Made by a program: the position numbers and the translations under genes. The notes under the pieces are model-generated. The model was not told the DNA's origin and did not search any database. It was given only the letters and a program-made list of their open reading frames with translations. From Rhodospirillales bacterium (GTDB lineage Bacteria > Pseudomonadota > Alphaproteobacteria > Acetobacterales > Acetobacteraceae), in contig CAHJXG010000359.1 of the NCBI GenBank assembly GCA_903644035.1, forward strand, positions 1-9,430: a stretch of DNA of 9,430 nt. The letters are read 5' to 3'. Positions 7,422-9,430 of the stretch are shown here, in pieces (position 1 is the first letter of the stretch; every line of letters starts with the position of its first letter).

Positions 7422-7571
7422 GGCGTCCCGTTACGGCAGCCCGCCGCTCTTGCCAAATCACGGCAATTTTATGAGGGTTGTATGAATCATGAGTGACAAC
7501 TGAGGCCCCGCTTGCGGCCGACGCTGAACGCGCCGGCCTGGCGACGCCAGATCCATGGAGCCACCCACCTG
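7422..7571. promoter_or_regulatory. divergent promoter region of the phosphonate locus with an operator-like inverted repeat
   Basis: This 150-bp gap separates the start codons of two divergent transcription units and must hold promoters for both unless transcription enters from outside. Bases 7450-7500 are much richer in A and T than the genes. TTGCC-AAATCAC-GGCAA (7450-7466) is a perfect 5-bp dyad with a 7-bp spacer, about the size of a binding site for a dimeric helix-turn-helix regulator. Another palindromic core, TCATGA, occurs at 7487-7492. TAAAAT on the minus strand (7471-7466) is a possible -10, overlapping the dyad, but no matching -35 was found. Confidence 0.4.
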
Positions 7572-9218
7572 ATGCCAGATACCGGTCAGCCGACTTCCCT
7601 GATCGCCCAGCGGTGCCCAGCGAACCGGTCCGCCACCCTGCGCGCGCTGCTTCATGCGCCCGAGCTGCAGTTCCTCATGGAGGCCCATAGCGGGCTGTCG
7701 GCCAAGGTCGTCGAGGAGGCCGGCTTCCCCGGCATCTGGGCGTCGGGCCTGTCGATGTCGGCCATGCTGGGCCTGCGCGACAGCAACGAGGCGTCCTGGA
7801 CCCAGGTGCTCGACATGCTCGAATACATGGCGGACGCGACGAGCCTGCCGATCCTGGTCGATGGCGACACCGGCTACGGCAACTTCAACAACGTGCGTCG
7901 CCTGGTCCGCAAGCTCGGGGAGCGCGGCATCGCCGGCGTCTGCCTGGAGGACAAGCTGTTCCCCAAGACCAACTCCTTCGTGGGCGAGATGCAGCCGCTC
8001 GCCGACGTGGGCGAGTTCTGCGGCCGCATCCGGGCGGGCAAGGACGCGCAGACCACCGACGAGTTCTGCCTCGTCGCCCGGACGGAGGCCCTGATCTCGG
8101 GCCGCAGCATGGACGAGGCGCTGTCCCGCGCGGAGGCCTACCACGCCGCCGGCGCCGACGCGATCCTGATCCATTCCAAGAAGCCCACCGCCGCCGAGAT
8201 CGTCGCCTTCACCGAGCGGTGGCAGCGGCGCTGCCCGGTCGTCATCGTGCCGACCATGTATCACGCGACGCCGACCGAGGTGTTCCGCCGCGCCGGCGTT
8301 TCGGTCGTGATCTGGGCGAACCACCTCGTGCGCAGCTCGCTCGCCGCCATGCGCCAGACCGCGTGCCAGCTGGCCCGCGACCAATCGCTGCGCGAGGTCG
8401 AGGGCCGCGTCGCGAGCGTCGCCGACATCTTCCGGCTGACCGGCAACGACGAGCTGGAGGCCGCCTCCAAGCGCTATCTGCCCGAGGTCGCGCCCACGCG
8501 CGGCGTGGTGCTGGCCGCGAGCCGCGGCGCGGACCTGGGCGCGCTCACGGCGGACCTGCCGAAATGCATGGTGGACGTGCGCGGCCAGCCACTGCTGCAC
8601 CAGCTCGTCGGCACGCTGCGGGGCGCGGGCGTCGATGAGGTCACGGTGGTCCGCGGCTACCGCAAGGAGGCGGTCGCGATGCCGGGCATCCGCACCGTGG
8701 ACAACGACGCCTACGCCGCGACGGGAGAGGCGGCGTCGCTGGCCTGCGCCGCCGACCGGCTCGGGGGCGAGAGCGTGATCGTCTACGGCGACGTGCTGTT
8801 CCGCCGCTACATCCTGGACGCCATGATGGCGGCGCCCGGCGATATCGTCATCGCCGTCGACGCGCTCGGCGGGCGTCCGGGGGCGCGGCCCGCGAACGCG
8901 CGCGACCTGGTGCGGGCGGACCGGCCCTATGCGCCCGACGACCTCGACGAGGCGCCGGCCACGCTGCTCGGCTTCGGGGGCGCGGACGGCGTCTGCGGCG
9001 AGTGGATCGGCCTGCTGCGCGCGACCGCCCGCGGCAGCGCCCTGCTTCGCGAGGAGCTGGACGCCATGCGCGCGGACGGGACGCTGGATGCGGCCGACAT
9101 GCCGGCGCTCCTGGGCCGGGTCATGGCGCGCTGTCCCGTGACGGTCCACTACGTGACCGGGCACTGGCTGGACGTGGACACGCTGCTCGACCTCGCCAAC
9201 GCGCGCAACTTCTCCTGA
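7572..9218 (+). CDS. pepM: phosphoenolpyruvate mutase fused to a C-terminal nucleotidyltransferase domain
   Basis: A 548-residue two-domain protein. Residues about 20-300 form a PEP mutase of the isocitrate-lyase superfamily, converting PEP to phosphonopyruvate, the C-P bond-forming entry to nearly all phosphonates. The signature [10 protein letters not shown] (126-135) is exact. Other active-site elements are WASGLS (56-61), [10 protein letters not shown] (67-76, Asp70), DGDTGYGN (97-104), RTEALISG (170-177) and His201. The spacing matches the Mytilus edulis enzyme as I remember it. Residues about 310-548 are an NTP-transferase domain with LAASRG (314-319), LPKCMV with Lys331 (329-334), VYGDVLF with Asp407 (404-410) and HWLDVDT (531-537). 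Its first loop is altered from the usual LAAGxGxR, a variant I associate with PEP mutase fusions. It probably activates a phosphonate such as AEP with CTP. The ATG at 7572 has GGAG 11 nt upstream. A TTG at 7512 after TGAGG would add 20 residues. The decarboxylase follows after 4 nt. Confidence 0.95.
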   Translation: MPDTGQPTSLIAQRCPANRSATLRALLHAPELQFLMEAHSGLSAKVVEEAGFPGIWASGLSMSAMLGLRDSNEASWTQVLDMLEYMADATSLPILVDGDTGYGNFNNVRRLVRKLGERGIAGVCLEDKLFPKTNSFVGEMQPLADVGEFCGRIRAGKDAQTTDEFCLVARTEALISGRSMDEALSRAEAYHAAGADAILIHSKKPTAAEIVAFTERWQRRCPVVIVPTMYHATPTEVFRRAGVSVVIWANHLVRSSLAAMRQTACQLARDQSLREVEGRVASVADIFRLTGNDELEAASKRYLPEVAPTRGVVLAASRGADLGALTADLPKCMVDVRGQPLLHQLVGTLRGAGVDEVTVVRGYRKEAVAMPGIRTVDNDAYAATGEAASLACAADRLGGESVIVYGDVLFRRYILDAMMAAPGDIVIAVDALGGRPGARPANARDLVRADRPYAPDDLDEAPATLLGFGGADGVCGEWIGLLRATARGSALLREELDAMRADGTLDAADMPALLGRVMARCPVTVHYVTGHWLDVDTLLDLANARNFS

Positions 9219-9222
9219 CGCC

Positions 9223-9430
9223 GTGATCGAGGCGGACGCCTTCCTCGGGGCCGCCGCGTCCCGGGGCATCGACTTCTACGCCGGCGTGCCCTGCAGCTTC
9301 CTCACGCCGCTGATCAACCGGGTGGCGAGCGGCCGGGGCGCCGCCTACGTGGGCGCCGCGAGCGAGGGGGAGGCGGTCGCCATCGCGGCCGGCGCCTGGC
9401 TCGGCGGGCGCGGCACCGCGGTGCTGTGCC
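9223..9430 (+). CDS. ppd: phosphonopyruvate decarboxylase, N-terminal part (cut by window edge)
   Basis: The first 69 codons of a thiamine-diphosphate enzyme; the rest lies past the window. Visible are FYAGVPCSFLTPLINRV (18-34) and VGAASEGEAVAIAAGAWL (43-60), which match the N-terminal pyrimidine-binding domain of phosphonopyruvate decarboxylases. Glu48 is placed as the conserved glutamate that activates the cofactor aminopyrimidine. The enzyme decarboxylates phosphonopyruvate to phosphonoacetaldehyde, pulling the unfavourable PEP mutase equilibrium forward, which is why the two genes nearly always travel together. The start is GTG, 4 nt after the PEP mutase stop, without a strong ribosome site, so translational coupling is likely. 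A transaminase making 2-aminoethylphosphonate would be expected just beyond the window. Sulfopyruvate decarboxylase is a close relative but is excluded by context. Confidence 0.9.
   Translation, partial: MIEADAFLGAAASRGIDFYAGVPCSFLTPLINRVASGRGAAYVGAASEGEAVAIAAGAWLGGRGTAVLC

Noticed and set aside
6667..7461. N-terminal extension of the PhyH dioxygenase frame up to 7461
   Set aside because: The extension runs in another frame through the well-supported nucleotidyltransferase gene. The TGATG junction at 6664-6668 gives the natural start.
7458..9269. 603-residue minus-strand open frame opposite the PEP mutase gene
   Set aside because: Shadow frame. The plus strand encodes exact PEP mutase motifs, and the antisense translation has low-complexity, coding-unlike composition.

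Overview
The window is uniformly GC-rich with strong third-position GC bias. Its gene families (GAF-PAS-GGDEF-EAL protein, WcaJ-type sugar-phosphate transferase, PEP mutase cluster) fit an environmental proteobacterium. My guess is an alphaproteobacterium near the Rhodospirillales, but the sequence does not prove that. I see no tRNA, rRNA, CRISPR array, transposase or phage gene. Every gap between genes is shorter than 200 bp.

Left part (1-5093). The last 28 codons of a plus-strand flavoprotein-like gene are followed by three minus-strand genes. In window order these are an alpha/beta hydrolase of the proline-iminopeptidase type (213-1073), a polyprenyl-phosphate sugar-1-phosphate transferase (1183-2694), and a cytoplasmic c-di-GMP enzyme with GAF, PAS, GGDEF and EAL domains (2880-5093). 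The sugar transferase would start a repeat-unit glycan such as an exopolysaccharide. Such glycans are often controlled by c-di-GMP, but the link between these two genes is inferred from adjacency only. The 185-bp gap upstream of the sugar transferase is AT-rich and carries a perfect 9-bp inverted repeat.

Right part (5287-9430). This is a divergently transcribed phosphonate biosynthesis locus and the most interesting part of the window. On the plus strand, a phosphoenolpyruvate mutase with all its signature residues is fused to a C-terminal nucleotidyltransferase domain. It is followed 4 nt later by the start of a phosphonopyruvate decarboxylase that runs off the window. On the minus strand a tight three-gene operon encodes a second, stand-alone nucleotidyltransferase, a PhyH-family Fe(II)/2-oxoglutarate dioxygenase and a CDP-alcohol phosphotransferase. 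The first two of these overlap as TGATG, and the last two are 3 nt apart.

Read together, the genes suggest this route: PEP to phosphonopyruvate, then phosphonoacetaldehyde, then 2-aminoethylphosphonate (AEP; the transaminase would lie outside the window), then CMP-activated phosphonate, then transfer by the CDP-alcohol phosphotransferase to a lipid or other alcohol. The dioxygenase could hydroxylate the phosphonate carbon. The product would be a phosphonolipid or a phosphonate-decorated polymer, possibly with a 1-hydroxy-AEP headgroup. The individual families are known. The assembled pathway and its product are my inference. The 150-bp divergent gap (7422-7571) is AT-rich for this genome and holds an operator-like TTGCC-N7-GGCAA element.
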